Positions 27,601-42,600 of a DNA stretch of 64,000 bases are shown here, in pieces. Source of the DNA: Paragonimus skrjabini miyazakii. Its lineage: Eukaryota; Platyhelminthes; Trematoda; Plagiorchiida; Troglotrematidae. Every line of letters starts with the position of its first letter. Within the stretch, counting starts at the first letter, position 1. The notes beneath the pieces were generated by a model. That model saw nothing but the letters and a program-made list of their open reading frames with translations, had not been told where the DNA came from and ran no database searches. A program made the position numbers and the translations under genes. Location of the stretch: positions 124,561 to 188,560 of the forward strand of contig JTDE01000230.1 in NCBI GenBank assembly GCA_014338405.1, given 5' to 3'.

Positions 27601-30600
27601 CCGTAGAAATTTATTTTCTGTGTTAACGGGCATTGGTCGAGAACAGTTAAGTGTTTATGCATTCTGTGTAACTTGGACTGGATTTGAAAGTGTATAACCC
27701 AACCTCGATTCACGTGAACGATAAAAGAAGAAGGTTGGAAAGACAGGACAGTTCAAACTTCAACATTTTACTAAAAGCCTAGAATAAAATGTCATGAAAA
27801 AGTAAAACGTAACTAGGATACACGCTTCATTGCGTTTTTCTGCATACTCCCTGTTAAGGAAGTCATGTAATCTCCACCAGCACCAAAGTGCAAGGAAGTG
27901 AACTAGTATGACCCATTCACAAGCTTTCCGTTAATCACTGCATAGTTTATACAGATATTGAAGCAACTTAAATGCGCAACTATACATAGCCTTTATATTA
28001 GCAATTCCGACCTATTTCATTTATTTGCATGACCAGCCAAATTGGATAAAATCTGGTCTATCATTCCTTCGGTGCGCTTGTTGCCGCTAAACTATCCAGA
28101 AAATAAAATGAGTAAATAGGGCTAAAGCAAGTAAATCGATAAACAACGCTTTCGTGTCTTCGTTAGATTGCGTTACGAAGAGAATTTTCACTATAGGTCA
28201 AATCATTAACTATGATCAGTGTCAGAATGTATTGTTTGAAGGATTACCTTGTTTATGTAAGTTTTCTTTAAATAATGCTTTTATTTGTCAGAAGTTATCA
28301 GGTGATAAATAATAATGTTTGCTTATTTCTTAAAGTTGCCACAACACAAACAGTGAAGGGGAACGATTGGGTTCTTTTTTACTGCTCAGTGTGTTCGCAA
28401 AGGTTAGTTATTAAGGTATATGGTCAGATTGTTCTTTTGCGCCGAAATTTCAGAAGTAATCAACTCCTAAGAACATAAGACCTTAGGTTAGTAATTCGAA
28501 TGGATCACAATCTTGTGTTGATCTACACTCGTGCCTTGCTTGAATATGGCACATTATCCGGACCCGCTTGAATGGGCAAGATAATTCACCGTAAACTAAA
28601 CCTCATTAACAGTTGATTACAACTGCTGCATCCCAATAGAAGTTCCAGCCAGCCCCTTCAAAAAAACATACTACTCAAATGCTGCTATTTTTGAAACTCA
28701 TCAGTGGTATATATGCTTGCCACGACCTGGAATAGAACTCCAACTTTGCTTGTATGTGTTTATGGATATGCGTCAGTAGCGATCAGCTATGATTAATGTT
28801 TACTTTATATCAACCAAACACCGCGCTAATTATCAGTAAGTAAAATATCCCTAAACAAATTAAGTGATTTCTGTGATCTCATTTTCAACGAAAGCCCTAA
28901 TCGTGAGGTTATTGACTGGGGTTAACAAGATAGCAGCTAGGTTTCCTCACGAGGTGATACAGACACCTAAGCTTTACCCACAAATGAATGTGGCCAGACG
29001 TTTGTGTGTGACAGTTCGGTCGTGCCTAATTTGAAGTCAGTGGCGCAGTGATCAACATGGTTGTCTCATCAAAGCGTGACTGGAGTTACAATCCTAGCCA
29101 AACCAAGGATCTGCACAATTGACGAGCTCTAAAAAGTAAAAAACTCAACTCTAGTGTTTCCTTTCGAAAAACACTGACTGGAAAGTTTGTGGGAATGCGA
29201 CAGCTGCGATCAGCTGTGATCGGTGTTCAAAATTCATCAACCAAACCAACTACTGATTACGGATAATACAATACCCTTGGATGCTATTATTGCCTTCTGC
29301 CGAGCTGCTTGGAGAAATAAAAGATAACTGTTGCGAAGATGAATGCAGCGTTGATAACAATACATGTAAGTACAGGTAACCAAGGCCAATGTGGCGAAAG
29401 CCATACAGACCAACATTCGGAATTTTGACTTTACAACTTTCATTCCAAAACGTAATCTGATAATTCGAAAACTTTGTCCACCGGATCGAGGCATGACTTC
29501 CTAAACAGCACTCCTATAAAAGCACGAAAACCTTCCAATTTTCACGAGAATTTGAAAAGTTATGTAATTAATAGTGGCGTCTATTGTGGAGAAGAATGAC
29601 CATTTTTAGTTTTGACAAAATTCAGTTCACATTCGAGTAAACGACCTAGAAAAACAAATGCAAAGTGTGCCAAGTAATATTTCTTTGCTCTCCCAGGAGA
29701 ACAGTTGTTGGATCGGTGAATGCATTCGCTGTCGTATTTCCTTCGAAAATGAGCTGTAGGAGATAATTCCATGAAAAATGCACACCAACTTACATCAAAA
29801 TTGATGTAAGACCCTTATTGTCATTTTGGTTTGAAAATATATTGTCACATTTTTCACTTACTGTTGATTTGGGCCTGTATGTGTTGAAGTCCATCATTGA
29901 AATGATTTGTCTCAAGTTATATGTGTTTAGAACCGCTGTGTTCCAGCGCGGATGCTGCTACAAACGATTCGATAAATTACTCGATATCACTTTTTGACCA
30001 AGATTTGGTGTTTCGGCCAAATTAAATTAGCTAAACCACTAATAGCTAATGTTAATCAATTGTAAACAACAACCCTCTTGTTGAATGCAACGAAAATAGT
30101 TATTCACCCGTATTTTCGAAGGTGATCGCAGACATGACTTATGAATTTTTAGACGATAGGCTAGATCTCATTGTTCCGAAAGAAATTAAAGGGATCGTCG
30201 GATGTTTTACTGAGAATAAAGACATCTGAACTTGGACTACACTGTGAAGCATAGCGTAGGCCCCGTACAGTGCAGGCTTGTTTTAAAGTGCTGAAGCAAA
30301 ATACTGTCTAAGGACTGATACTGATGTCCTCGATTCAGACTTTTCCAAATCCATCGATTGCAAATATGACAACATTCATGGTCCCATCGGACAATTGTTC
30401 AGTTGCTTTGATGAGTATCTAAGCACAGATAGGTCCAAATTGAAGGTAAACAGTCAGTTATCACAAAGGTCATCATTGAATACGTTTAACTGGCAAAAAT
30501 CAGCAATAAAGTGTCTGTTGTTCATTAAATTTTGTTTTTATTCTCGAAACATTGTCAAGCTGGTGTTTCAAAGGAGCCTAAACGCGCTATCATTGTGACT

Positions 30601-33600
30601 CATAACAACTCACAATGCATACTCACCATCAAAACTGTACCAATTATTGTCTGAGGGGACAAGATGGAAGAATAAAGAACTCAGGTAAAAATTTGTTCTG
30701 TTGTGCTAAAAGGCATAAGCGACACTTTGCCTTGTATAAAGATGCTGCAAGACGACTGTATCCCGAAGTATTTTGTAATGCACACCTCTACCTCAAAATC
30801 GTTCCCAAAATCAAAATACACGCGTAGTGCCTTTATATAAGAACACATGACTTATTTACAGTGTACAGGGATGAATTACTAAGACCATCTTATGGCCCAG
30901 GATGCCCTTTTATTCGAACAGACTTCCAGGTCTCCTCTCAGTAAACCAGTGACATGTGAAAAGAACTGTACGTGCAATTTATAAAATTATATACACACTC
31001 GGCCGCTCACTATCGTGCTTTATATTAACTAGAAATAAAAGATCAAGGGGTTGAGCTCTTAAACTTTAATTTCTTATAAGAAGGTTGTTGCGTAGGCAGA
31101 GTTCCGTTGGAACCTGCTCACTCGACAACACGATGTTTGACTCTTTGGCCATGGCTAATTCTATCGAAATGTACAAGACTTTACTCAGTGGGAGCATAGA
31201 AAGAATCAACCACGGCTACACCTAGCCACTTTCTGATATATTCTCACGTATTACCAAATGTATAGTGTGGCTTTGCGTATGCTGGCGTTTTGCTGTCATC
31301 TCTATGTATGGTTTTTCGTTTTATCTTGAAAGTGCTCAGTGTGGCAGCATGCTGAATGCCAGTGTTTTTCTTTTCATACGTTTCCATTCCTTACAGCTGT
31401 TTTCTTCATATTTAAGAACAGTCGGCCGAATTTTATTCTGCACACAATCGGGTAGATATAATTCTTCAGTCTTTCCTGAACTGTATTAGATTTATAATTT
31501 TTCACCATACTGAACAACAACTCGTCATTTCTTGCAACGATAGGTGTATGCAAAAACCTTTAAACGGAATAGCTGACTGTCAAGATTGCAGTAAATAGAA
31601 TTAAGGTGTGTCAAAACGGTCTTTGAATAGCATCAACTTTCACAAGTGGTATTAAATTTGGACCCTAGATATTTACTCACGAGTACCTAATCTTGAAAAT
31701 CGATCAGCAGTAGAAAGTTGACTTACGACTTGCTTCGCTGTAAAAGTAACATGATCTATTTCAAAATGAAGGCGAATATAAATACCTCCTGGTACCGCCT
31801 GAAAACTGGCAACATGAACGGCACTGTTGGCGAAATCTTTTGGTAGTTATTTGAATGTGTACGACCTGTAAATGTTTGTACACTCCTTGGTCCGTTCTCG
31901 AACTAGCCTTTCAAATTTACTTTAGTACGCGCAATTACGGCCCAACTTACGTAGGCGCACTATTCAGACATTGCGAGCGGTACAAGTGGAAAAGAGCAGC
32001 ATACCATTGAGAGTGTTACGAGTCATCAGACAACACTTTCCCCATACTTCATTTACTGAGCGCATCATACGCCATAATAATATACGTATAGTTTGTACTA
32101 CTATATAGACGTCTATAATGGTCAATAGTCAATACACATTCTTGATGTTTGTACGCTTTGACCACATCTCAAATCCTGGAGCACCATTCTGATGTAGCAC
32201 AGACGTGGAAAAAGCCGATGTTAATTACCTAGAACGGTGTCAAACAGATGTTACAAGATTAAAGAAGTGTTTGACTTTATATGCTGACCAATGAAAGACG
32301 TATGCCGTACCCCACTAGGGTTAAAGAATAATTTTATTAACTCCGTTCACGTGCATCCTCAGATTTCATATTGAAATCCCTTCCAATAAGGTGTCAGTGG
32401 ATGCGAAATTGCCTGTGACAGTTGTGCATTACCCCTGTCGTATCAGTCGACCTTCGCACGGTCAACGTAGCATGTACTCATTTTGATGTGTGATGAATGG
32501 CTGGAAACAGTGACACATAAATTCATCCTAATCTTTGTCAGTTTGGAATGATTCAATTCCAACACTGATCATTGTGAAGAAAATAACCTTATGTAGCTAA
32601 ACTTCATTGCTATGAGATTGTGTGGTTATGAAGTCAATACCTAAAGACTTGAAACCAGCGGGGCTTTTTTGAAAGGACGTCACTTTAACTTATGCTTGCA
32701 CTTACGTTACCTTCATGAACGAGTTGATAATTTTTCACCAAACTTGTACAAACGCCTGAGTACTTCCTTTTTATAGCTTATCTTTGATATATGCCATTGC
32801 CTTGGATGCATTTAGACGTTTGTTCATATGATGGTAAAAACGATTTAGTAAACGGACTGAACTCACAGTGAGGACCATTAGACGGTGTCCCATGTAACGT
32901 ACTTTGTAGTCTTTAGTAAATTAAAGTGTGGAGAAGGGTCTTCGTTTGCACGAACCGTTCGATTACGTCTCACAATTCTCCGCAGCGACCGCAATTTTCA
33001 GAATGACTTGCTAGTGTACCGTTGGAGATACCGGCCTGCATCTGTGCAATGCTAATTGACTGTGCCCTGATAAGCGTGTTTTCGCGAATGAGCAGTTACG
33101 AAGATTCTGGACAATCAGAGAAAAAACTATTCCTAACTAAAAATTCGGCAGATGTCCAAGGATGGGGTAGAGAATTATAAAAACTGAATAACTGTTGCAA
33201 CAGAAGACTGTCTCCTTTACATTACCAAAGCATTCGGGATATGAACTTTCGTGGATTCACTAGGTAAATGTCTATTCATCTGTGGTTTTCAGTGAGACGT
33301 AGACTATGTTCGCTGGTTCCCGGAATGGAACATGATGGTTTTCAACAAAACACGCATTATTTCAAATAATCCGAATTGTGGAAAATATTGCCTACTCAAC
33401 TGTTTCTTTAGAAACAATTTTCAGTGGGCTACAGTATAATTTCGAGAGCACTTGGTAGTAGCATAAAAGCTAAGATCACTTTCTTGATTAACAAGGATAA
33501 CTTCATAAATTATAGGAATGCACTGGACAACTACTTATCACTGTTACTCTCGACTGACAAAAAGGAATTAACGGTGTCTCAAAAAGACAAGGCTCCCATC

Positions 33601-36600
33601 TACGTCTCAGGTCTCTTCCTAAGACGAATGCGGCTGAATCAGACCACTGTAGTATAGTAGACTACATACATTGCTTAACTAAATCATACAGAGACGTTTC
33701 AGAGTGTCACGACAAGCTTCGTTTATGAAAACGGATGTCAACCATAAACTCGCATCGATTTGGACCACCAAACAAGTAGACATTAAAAGAGGGTAACGGA
33801 AACTTTCTAAGGAAATTTGTTGAAAAGATACAATCACGTTGCATCAAATCTGTTTTCTGTCAAACACTCAGTCGGATATCTCCAGCTATAGACCAAACAG
33901 CAAAGAACTACATCTATTTTGAGTGTATGATGAAAGTTTTTTCCAAGTTCAAACTCTTTTGTGTCTTTTCGCGTCCTCTCACTGACTGCTGTTGTCGTGG
34001 GCTTCCAACTGTGGGAAAAATGTTTTAACCGGGCTCATCAAGCTTTGGTTCAGTGATGCGTGGAAGGTGTTGGAGAGATTTGAGGTTTGTATCTGTGCGT
34101 AAACTCGTGGCGACGTATTTTTGTGTACATCACGCATTTTGTGCAGACTGAACTACTTAGTTATCCGGTTGTCTTTCGCGCTGGAACGACCGTTCGGGCT
34201 TGGTTGGTAAACTTACGTAATCCTGTTACGATCGGAAGGCACGGAACTTGAGACCGCCTATAATTTGTTATGTTTGCTCATTAGTCTGTACTCCATGATG
34301 GGTTATTTCCTTGACAAAAATTCATCGGTTAGAGGCAAAACGATTTATTTTGGGTCATCAAGATAAAACGGGAAGAGAAGTGTATGCGAATTTTTATCCG
34401 AACTATGGTCTCTGTAGCCAATTGCATAACAAATTGACCAGAAGAGAGACTTAGTTGATGACTGTATTGTTGATAACTTATCTAGATATGGACAAGTTAT
34501 GAGAACTTGTGGCACATTAAAGCAGTAAAATTGATGCACGCTTTTACTGAACGATATATAGTGAAATATTATTGGGGATCCTTTCTACAGCATATAATGA
34601 CACTAAACAATAACTTTCTTATCCCGTTAGAAAGTACACTTGTTTTCCGAATGACAAGATAGTTTCCCATTAGGAGTTAATAAGTGATTCTAACGTCACA
34701 GTTAAAAATCTTCCGTTTTGACTGATTTGTCAGTATTTATCAGCTGTTATATTTGTGTCCGTTTGTTGTTGGATTGCAGTTTTCATCCTCCAATTATAGT
34801 CGTTCCACCAACGACAAACTTTCGGACTGAGGTTTCGAAATATTTCTAGGTTAAACAATGAGGCAATTTCGTTGTCTCCTTCAACACCGGTTTTCCCCCA
34901 TAGAATGGCTAAACAGAAATGCAAACAGCTAACCGCATGTAACGGCTTAGTACAAAACAGTTAATAGTCGTTGGTTCAAAAAATGTTGTAAAGGTTCATT
35001 TTAGATTTACACGTGAGAGGAAGATGAGTTTTTAGTATAAGTTCGCGGATTTCGTTCATTTCAAATTAACTATAGCCCTAAAGTGATCCAGGTATCTGCA
35101 TTCAAACACACCTTTCAGCGGGCTCACTTTGAAATCAAACAACAAACTCTAGTTTTGCTCTCATTAAAACTAACCAGTGATGCATATGCTTGTCCGGACC
35201 GAAATTTGCACCTTGGCCCTTCTGTTTGTGAACTGGTGAATTTCAAACTGATCAGTATCTACCTGTGGTTTAAAGTCTACGCTGAGGAAATTCAACTTGA
35301 AATTCGGGTTTTAGTGAGCGATTCCCAAATAATTGGCTCTTGGTTAATGGAGGAACGGGTCAGTGAATGAAGTTGTACGTGAATAACCTGAGAGATAGAG
35401 AATTTGTGTCCTTTTAGATAGACGCTATTCATTCGTAGTTTACTAAATGCATATAGCCTTTCTGAGTGAGGGTTCATCCTAAATCCCATGATTCTACAAG
35501 TAGCCCGTTTTCAGAAATTTTCAGCAACATCCGCGTTCTTTCAAGAGGTACGGATAACAAACCTCTAGATGAAGACGTACTCTATTGTACACTCTGTAGA
35601 TTATTCCTGGGATACTTGATTTCGTTTGATTACTTTCTGGTCAGCAGTATGAAATCCGTTGGCAAACGTGAATTTTCCGTCAATAGTGTTTCTTAGTGCC
35701 ATTCGTAAAACCAGACCATTAGTTTGGTGTCCTGATGATAGAAGCCAGTATAGTTTTGATGATGAATGAATGCGACTCGGTATTTGCCTATATTTGCAAG
35801 TGTTTATATTATGACGGTTAGCCCAGATAGGTTGAGTTGTCATATAGATTGAACATCACCTGCAAGTGATGGAAGCTGTCGCTGCCGAGTTATCTTTTAT
35901 AGTTTAAAGCTTGCTACATCTAACGCAATTTTTGTCACTAACGTTGGGTAGCTTTTGTGTTTTGATTTTACTAGGTAATCTAAAAATAAACTATAAAATA
36001 CCCAGGATGGTCATTTGCAAGGCAGTGCTTTTGGAAGGGGCTCAGTCCGATGACTGTCTAATTGAACTGACACTTTAGCTATATCCAATAATACAATCTT
36101 GTAGCCATCAACATATGTCGTCCAAGTCGCAGTTGTAACAACTCCATAGGAAGATTGTGTAATAAACTCTACGAAACGTTTTGGAAAGCACAAAATATAC
36201 TATATTGATGGACAGTCCGTCACCATTTTCTTCAGTACGAGAGTCGGATGTGCAAAAATAACATTTGTGATGCATATATCTCCTTCAATAAAAATGTGCT
36301 GAGCCAACGTAATGGGTTCGAGGATGGCGATCTTATCACTGGATCAGCAAGTCAAACAACAAAGGTGTAGTCAGTTCAGATAAAACTGTGATCAAATTAA
36401 TCGGCTGTTGGTTTGCTGAGTTATCTGTTATCCATCTGTGAAGATGAGGGTAAGTTTAACTTGTTCAAAAGCTTTGATTGGTTTCAATTACTGAGGTGTG
36501 GCTGGAGGGAACCATTCGTCGTTCAGCCAGTTATGTTGCTCATTTTGAGAGATTACAGGAAAAAAAACATGTGTAGTAGGTTGTGTCTGGCTCTATCGGA

Positions 36601-39600
36601 AAAACCTTACACTCAGTCGGAATGATCTACGGATCATTCCGACCGAGTAAGTAAAAATTTAGGTTCGGTACACTATTTGGCAAACTGATTCACTCTGACA
36701 CATACGAGATATTTCTAGGTTAAACTTCAGATACAAAGTCACAGTCACCTTCTTAACTTAGTTGCATGTCATTAAAGAATACAACCACATTAAAATTGGA
36801 CCTTCCTCTGTGAACAAAAGCTGTACTTACGTGATTTGTTCACATCATCAGCTGAAGACCTGAGTTGGAATTATTACAAGAGGAGTTTTTAGTAAATATG
36901 TCAAAATCTATCTTGAAGTCAGAAATGGGGATAATTCAGTATCTATGTTGAATAGTCATCTGAATAGTTGGAAAGGATTAGCGTATCCTTGAAATCGTCT
37001 TTGATATAGTAATCTGATTTTTTGTACTATCACTTCTATAAACAGCAGTTTGACATTAGAGTTATAAAACAGACTGCAAGTCATTGTAAAACATACTCTT
37101 GGTCATTAAGTCCATTGTTAGAAGCGGCATACAAGTTTGTCAATTCCCAAACATCGAGACAGATTTTTCAGCGTATTTTGCCTTAATGGAGATTTTCATC
37201 AAGTGAAAGGTATTCAGTGTGAATTTCACCTTCTTTTAGTAAAAGCCACTGATACATACCGAAGTACTTACAGTTTATTGAGAAAATTTTACCACACACT
37301 AACGTGTAATGTGCAATCTATGATGGTAACGTTCCCTCTACCCTGACCCTTCTGTATCACAAGGAATGTTGCACAACAATAGTCTTTTATTGTTGAATAG
37401 TCCAGTTATCGAACGTCTCGATTGCAAACCACAGCAAACGTTGAGTCACAACTCGGCCTCAGATGAACGATACTTGTAGTCCGCCAGTTTTTCACCGAAC
37501 GCATACAAATCTGGTTTAAAAAAGACGTTCTTAAACAGACTTTGGAGAGGTTATACAACAGATACGGTTCAGATGGAGAGACAATAATTAAAGAAATGAT
37601 GACGACATGCGGTATCCAAAAACGTTTTCTGATATCTACCTTGAGTGAGAGATAGAATGAACTTTTATTCTAGTGATGAGAAAAAAAGCTTCCTACTAAT
37701 TTTTTCCATTTAAAACACGTCAGTGAATGGAGAAATTCACCAGTGAAGTAAACGTATCCGGTTGCAGAGTTACGATTGACATACTCCATAAGAAGGATAA
37801 ACCTTCGCGCCTGAGCGTAATATTTGCTTTATCTATCTGTTTTTTATCTTATTTACTGGCGCTGTTGCAGCTGCGATGATAAGCAATCCCGCAGAATAGA
37901 CTGACACCTATCATGGTTGAAATGTCAGCATATTTATGAGTGGTTGGTGTAAATCTTGAGGTACAACCTCGTTCACCTTATTATTGCGCAACAAAACGCA
38001 TTTATTTGGACGGCGTATATCAAAACCTAACAGCTAGTGTTGCGTGTGCAAAGTTATTGATACAACAGTTTGGTATATTGGTTCGACTCGTGCCGGACCC
38101 ATAGGTGTCTGATTGTTCCTTTACCATGCTTGAAATTCTAACCATTACCACTTTCTGAAGTGGCTTACTGATAGGTATTTACACCATCGGCAATACACCA
38201 CCTTCTGCGTTCCCTTCCTTTGCTATACACAGACCAGATTGAAGTTCATTATCTGTCCTGTTCAACACAGCCTCTTAGAAACGTTCAAACTGTTTAGGAA
38301 TTCAGCTTAACTGGAGTTTGCTATGAGTCTGAGTATCAAAAGTAGCTAGTGATTAAAGTTTGCAAAGCATCTACAAATCAAAACGTTTTGAAGGTCACTG
38401 CGGTCTTGTACGCGTTTAATCTTACTTGAAAAATGAGTGCGAATGACAGTAATTGAGAGAACTTTGAGATATTTTCTTTAGAATTATACGGAATATCTAT
38501 TGTCAAATTAATCACGTACTGATTAGAAGAATCCACATTTCCCGATTAACCAACCCATATGCTGTCTTCCCTGCACCCGCCTACCCTCACCAATAAAGAA
38601 GTTTCGGTCATACACATTCAATTCTAGTGTGTCTTCTATAAACCTACCACTTTTTAATCACTTTATACGTCTCACCTGCGGGGTTAACGAGATTAATTGA
38701 ATTATGTCTCTTATCCGCCATGGTTGGTTGGATCAAAGTCATTAGTTGTTTCACTTACAAGATATTTTACTCTACAATAGATAAAACACATCTTCCATTA
38801 GTGATAAGTTGTGTTTTATGGTTGTTGTAAACCAGGTACCACCTACAACTGATCGTTGCTTTTTCGTTTCCATAAAACTTTTACGTCAATCCGTCTGGAA
38901 AGGAAGCAGCATACTAGAGATTCGTTCTTGCCAGAACTCGTCAGCAGTGCATGCCCTTACCACGGCTGGGACTAGAACCCCGGCTACGCTATTATGACGC
39001 AAACGTGTTTGCCACTGCGCCATTGACTTCACAGTAAGCACAACTGAATTATCACATGCAAGCGCTCAGCCAGATTCGCCTGTGAGTAATGGTCAGATTA
39101 CTCGATCTCTTCGAAAGAAAACAATAACTGCCTCACTAACTCTGGTCGAGGGACACATATGGTCTCACCCATGGCAAGGGCATACACTATTGACAACCCT
39201 AATACGAGTGCACCCTGAATACCAAGCTTTCCATCTAAAGGGAATGACTAGAATATCCATAGGAATGCGAGGACTGCGATTAGTCAAAAAAGGTGTTCAA
39301 GTCACATTCGTTCTAGGTGACAGGTAGTTAGATGGTTGTGATCTATAACTCCACAGGATAGGAATTTGTCTCTATGAATATTTCTAGAAGCGAACGTGCT
39401 AAATAGGCCAGCTTTTGAAATGAGTCCAACATGTTGTCAGTTTGCGTATGAAAATGCCGGTCAATGGAATTAGCTTTCATCTGACAGGAAATTGTGTTGA
39501 CTTGACATCTCAGAAAAACAGTTGCATTTGGTCGTCTTGATAGACCTTGGTTTCCAGGAAGCGCAAGTAGACCTTTATGACAGATATGCACATATAGGTG

Positions 39601-42600
39601 TATACATACTATAGACCACTGCATTCGGTTTAATGAATCAAACGTGACTATGCTCTCAGTCGAACCTGCTCCTTCCTGGTGTTTATTGTAAGAATAATAT
39701 CATTGGTATGTACCGACAAACATATGAAGAATTTCACCTGTTAGTACTGGAGACTGTGACAACACAACCGCAAGATTATTAACCTCTCGCTGATTTTTGC
39801 ACTTGTTTTACAGTTTTAAACAAACGATTTGTGAGGCATCCGAAATCAATCAGAGTTGTTCTGGGCTGGTCCGCGGAGTTTTTCTGTCAGGCACCCAATG
39901 GGAGACCGATGCCAAAAGTGCGTCGAAGCCAAAGTTTTTCAATGGTATTCACGATTACTTTATTCATTAGAGTAAATAATGCAAAGCTGTTGGGAAGTTT
40001 TTCAAACCCATGTCCAGACTACCAAGTGAAAATCTAATCAGTTAATTTGTTGCTTATCAGTTATAAACCAATATCTACGTTTGCACATAGGTTAAATAAG
40101 TTATTCAAACGGTTAACATTGGTCATCAGTCCGGTTTAACTTTAATATTGCCCATTGAATATGGTAGTCAAAATATGAATGCAACGCCTTCTAACAGCGT
40201 TTTAGAATCGATAGTTGGGCTAACCCGATCGTCCTCGATCCTGTATATTCTTAATCTACAACATCTTTGAGTTAAAAAGTTGCTGATACGCTTTATTTTT
40301 CGCGTATTGGTAAAGGACTTTCAGCCTACGTGAATTGTGCACCACCGACATCCGCTTGTAGTTTTCGTAACTAGAAGCTCAACCAGTTCTTTTTGACAAT
40401 AATTGCTAAACTCGAGTTTTGGTCATATGACTTTCTATCAGAGTGAATACTGTTGCCTGCCTGGAAGTTGAACATTAGCGTATGTGCATTGTATATGAGT
40501 TTCTTGTTTTCCTATCTCAGTGTACACCAGTCAGTGACACCTACACTTCAGTTCACATAAAGGAACTCTTCATTCCAAGATTGACTACAACAACCACTGT
40601 TTCATACAATCACAAGCTAAAACGCAGGTTACAACCACTTTGATGGTATTACGAAGAACGTGGATGTCCTGAAGGAGTTTAAACAACGGGCATAAGAAAC
40701 ACACAATCAAAACAGGATGGGTGGACTCGGATGCACATTGTACGATCGTCGTCTTGAAGAAAAGATACGTTCTCATTGCACACCTGTTTGTTGCTTTATG
40801 TGAGGTACACTATCTCAGAGACTTTTATTCGACCATGCCCGTATTAATGCAGCCATACAAACGTCATCGATCAAAAATCCCAGGGATAACCGTCGGAAAT
40901 GTACTCCAAAGGAAGAGTATGATGAACATAAAGAACCTGCTAAACCTTTCAAAACGTGTGTCGTGCTGTGCACAACGACATAAAAATTCACCTACGAGTA
41001 TTAAACTGCTCAGTCTAGATACATAAACCACTTTCATGAAGTCTGATGTGGTCGCAGTCATTATGACAACGTCGTAACATTTATTATTAATAAATGTGCA
41101 TGACCTGCGAAGAAATTAAGCGAGGTAGATTTTACCGCCACGAATAAATTTAAATTACGTAGCATATGAGTGTTAGCAAGGACAGCGGGACGCATTACAT
41201 CGACTGGACTACATGAAGGCTTCCTGTTCTCAGGCTTCGTCAGATTTTGCTCAGAGTTTAGCAGTTACCACCAACGGACCCACCAAACTTGATTTTTATG
41301 GTACTATAATCAAGTGAACCAAGCGAGTATTTTCGGTTTTTAATTGGTAGCCATATATTAATCACAGAGCATTTTTATCCCTGGCTTGACCAGATGATTT
41401 CAAAATTAGGTTTCCAACCAGTTGGATCAACCGATTGTTCTGCGTTTTCACTAATTACCCGCTTATGTGTACGAACGATCGGCAAATAAACAGCATAACC
41501 GAGTGCTAGTTAACGTGATGTAATATAAGTGAATAAGTCCGTTTTTCTTTGATTGGTTTAATGGCAACCTGTGCAGCAGAAGCGACAAAATAAATGATGG
41601 TGGCAGCAGTAAGGAGTGTTGTACTAACATAAAAACTGTCGACCATAAGTCCATATAGACAGGCTGGAAAACACAATGTGCACGAAACTGTACGTGATTA
41701 TGGTGTAACTAATTGGAAATATCTTGCAACTATATAGCAGATTAGCAGCGCAATGACTAGCCGTCCATATGTTACTAGCATCGACTAGATTTTCTTCTGG
41801 GTAGACAGCAAGCGCGGAACAACAGTCGGCAGTTGAACAAACTGGCTGTTACGTGACGATCAAGTTTTCATATACATTAAGCTACCAATCTTATATGCAT
41901 CGCGTGTGATGGATGGGACTCAATTCATTCGCTTTACTGGTCACTTGCAATTAATCTAACTGAACTAAGGACACATTAGTTTGCTGGTCTGTATGCTTTG
42001 TGAAGTGATGTACATTTGCAAGTTGCCACACAGTGAGTACTTTTTAGGAGGTTACAAGCTGAATACTACGATTCGTGAGCAAGAGCTAGGAAAGATGACC
42101 TTGTAAAAGTTTAACCTGTTTCTAACATGCACCTTTATTACGTTGGGAACCAACGGGAAACCCAATTGTTTTAGACACTTCAGTCAAATATTCTTCGCGT
42201 GAGGTTCAACATACTGGTATTACTTTAGCTTTAGATAAGTATTCAGCTTTGCCAACGATGCATTAAAGGAAATTGTTAAATCGCTCCTGGCGATTTAAGT
42301 TACTTCACTCAGTAACACATATTCAATAATTTCAATAACAGTTATTCAGACCGTCGGGTTAAATGGGACCATCTTCCAAGTCCAAACCTCAGAAGAGGCG
42401 ATCGAAAGAATTAGAATGTATACGATATTGTTTGGTAAAATTGTAATAAAGGCACTACCATACTTTGAATGCGAATTAACCGGGTAGACAAATTATTCAG
42501 CAAAGGAGTTCAAAATGGGCTAACTAAACACACGTCCACAAAAGCCATCCGTGAACGGGAGATGACCTCATCAAAACAGTCGGATACAGGTGAAGATGAA

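Larger units (their letters stand above)
6658..39813 (+). other. UNC5 intron 1, about 33 kb
   Basis: Bounded by GTGAGT at 6658 and TTTTACAG at 39806-39813. The content seen is SINE copies near 7.4, 15.3, 19.1, 21.8, 28.7, 29.0, 35.1 and 38.9 kb, a palindrome at 7812-7881, a GC-rich patch near 11.3 kb and a hairpin at 36611-36648. The stretches 7882-10960, 11400-15230, 15370-19090, 19200-21720, 22000-28600, 29245-35070 and 35235-38830 show only AT-rich sequence with short, unsupported open frames. No separate nested gene could be recognised on either strand. Confidence 0.8.

Noticed and set aside
29237..29494. 85-codon minus-strand frame with a hydrophobic stretch
   Set aside because: The hydrophobic run looks like a membrane segment, but the frame begins in a SINE tail region and has no splice or homology support.
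35083..35370. 95-codon plus-strand open frame
   Set aside because: Its first half is a minus-strand SINE copy, so the frame is fortuitous.
40721..41026. 101-codon plus-strand open frame in intron 2
   Set aside because: No Ig or other domain, wrong phase context for UNC5, and the joins on either side already complete Ig2.
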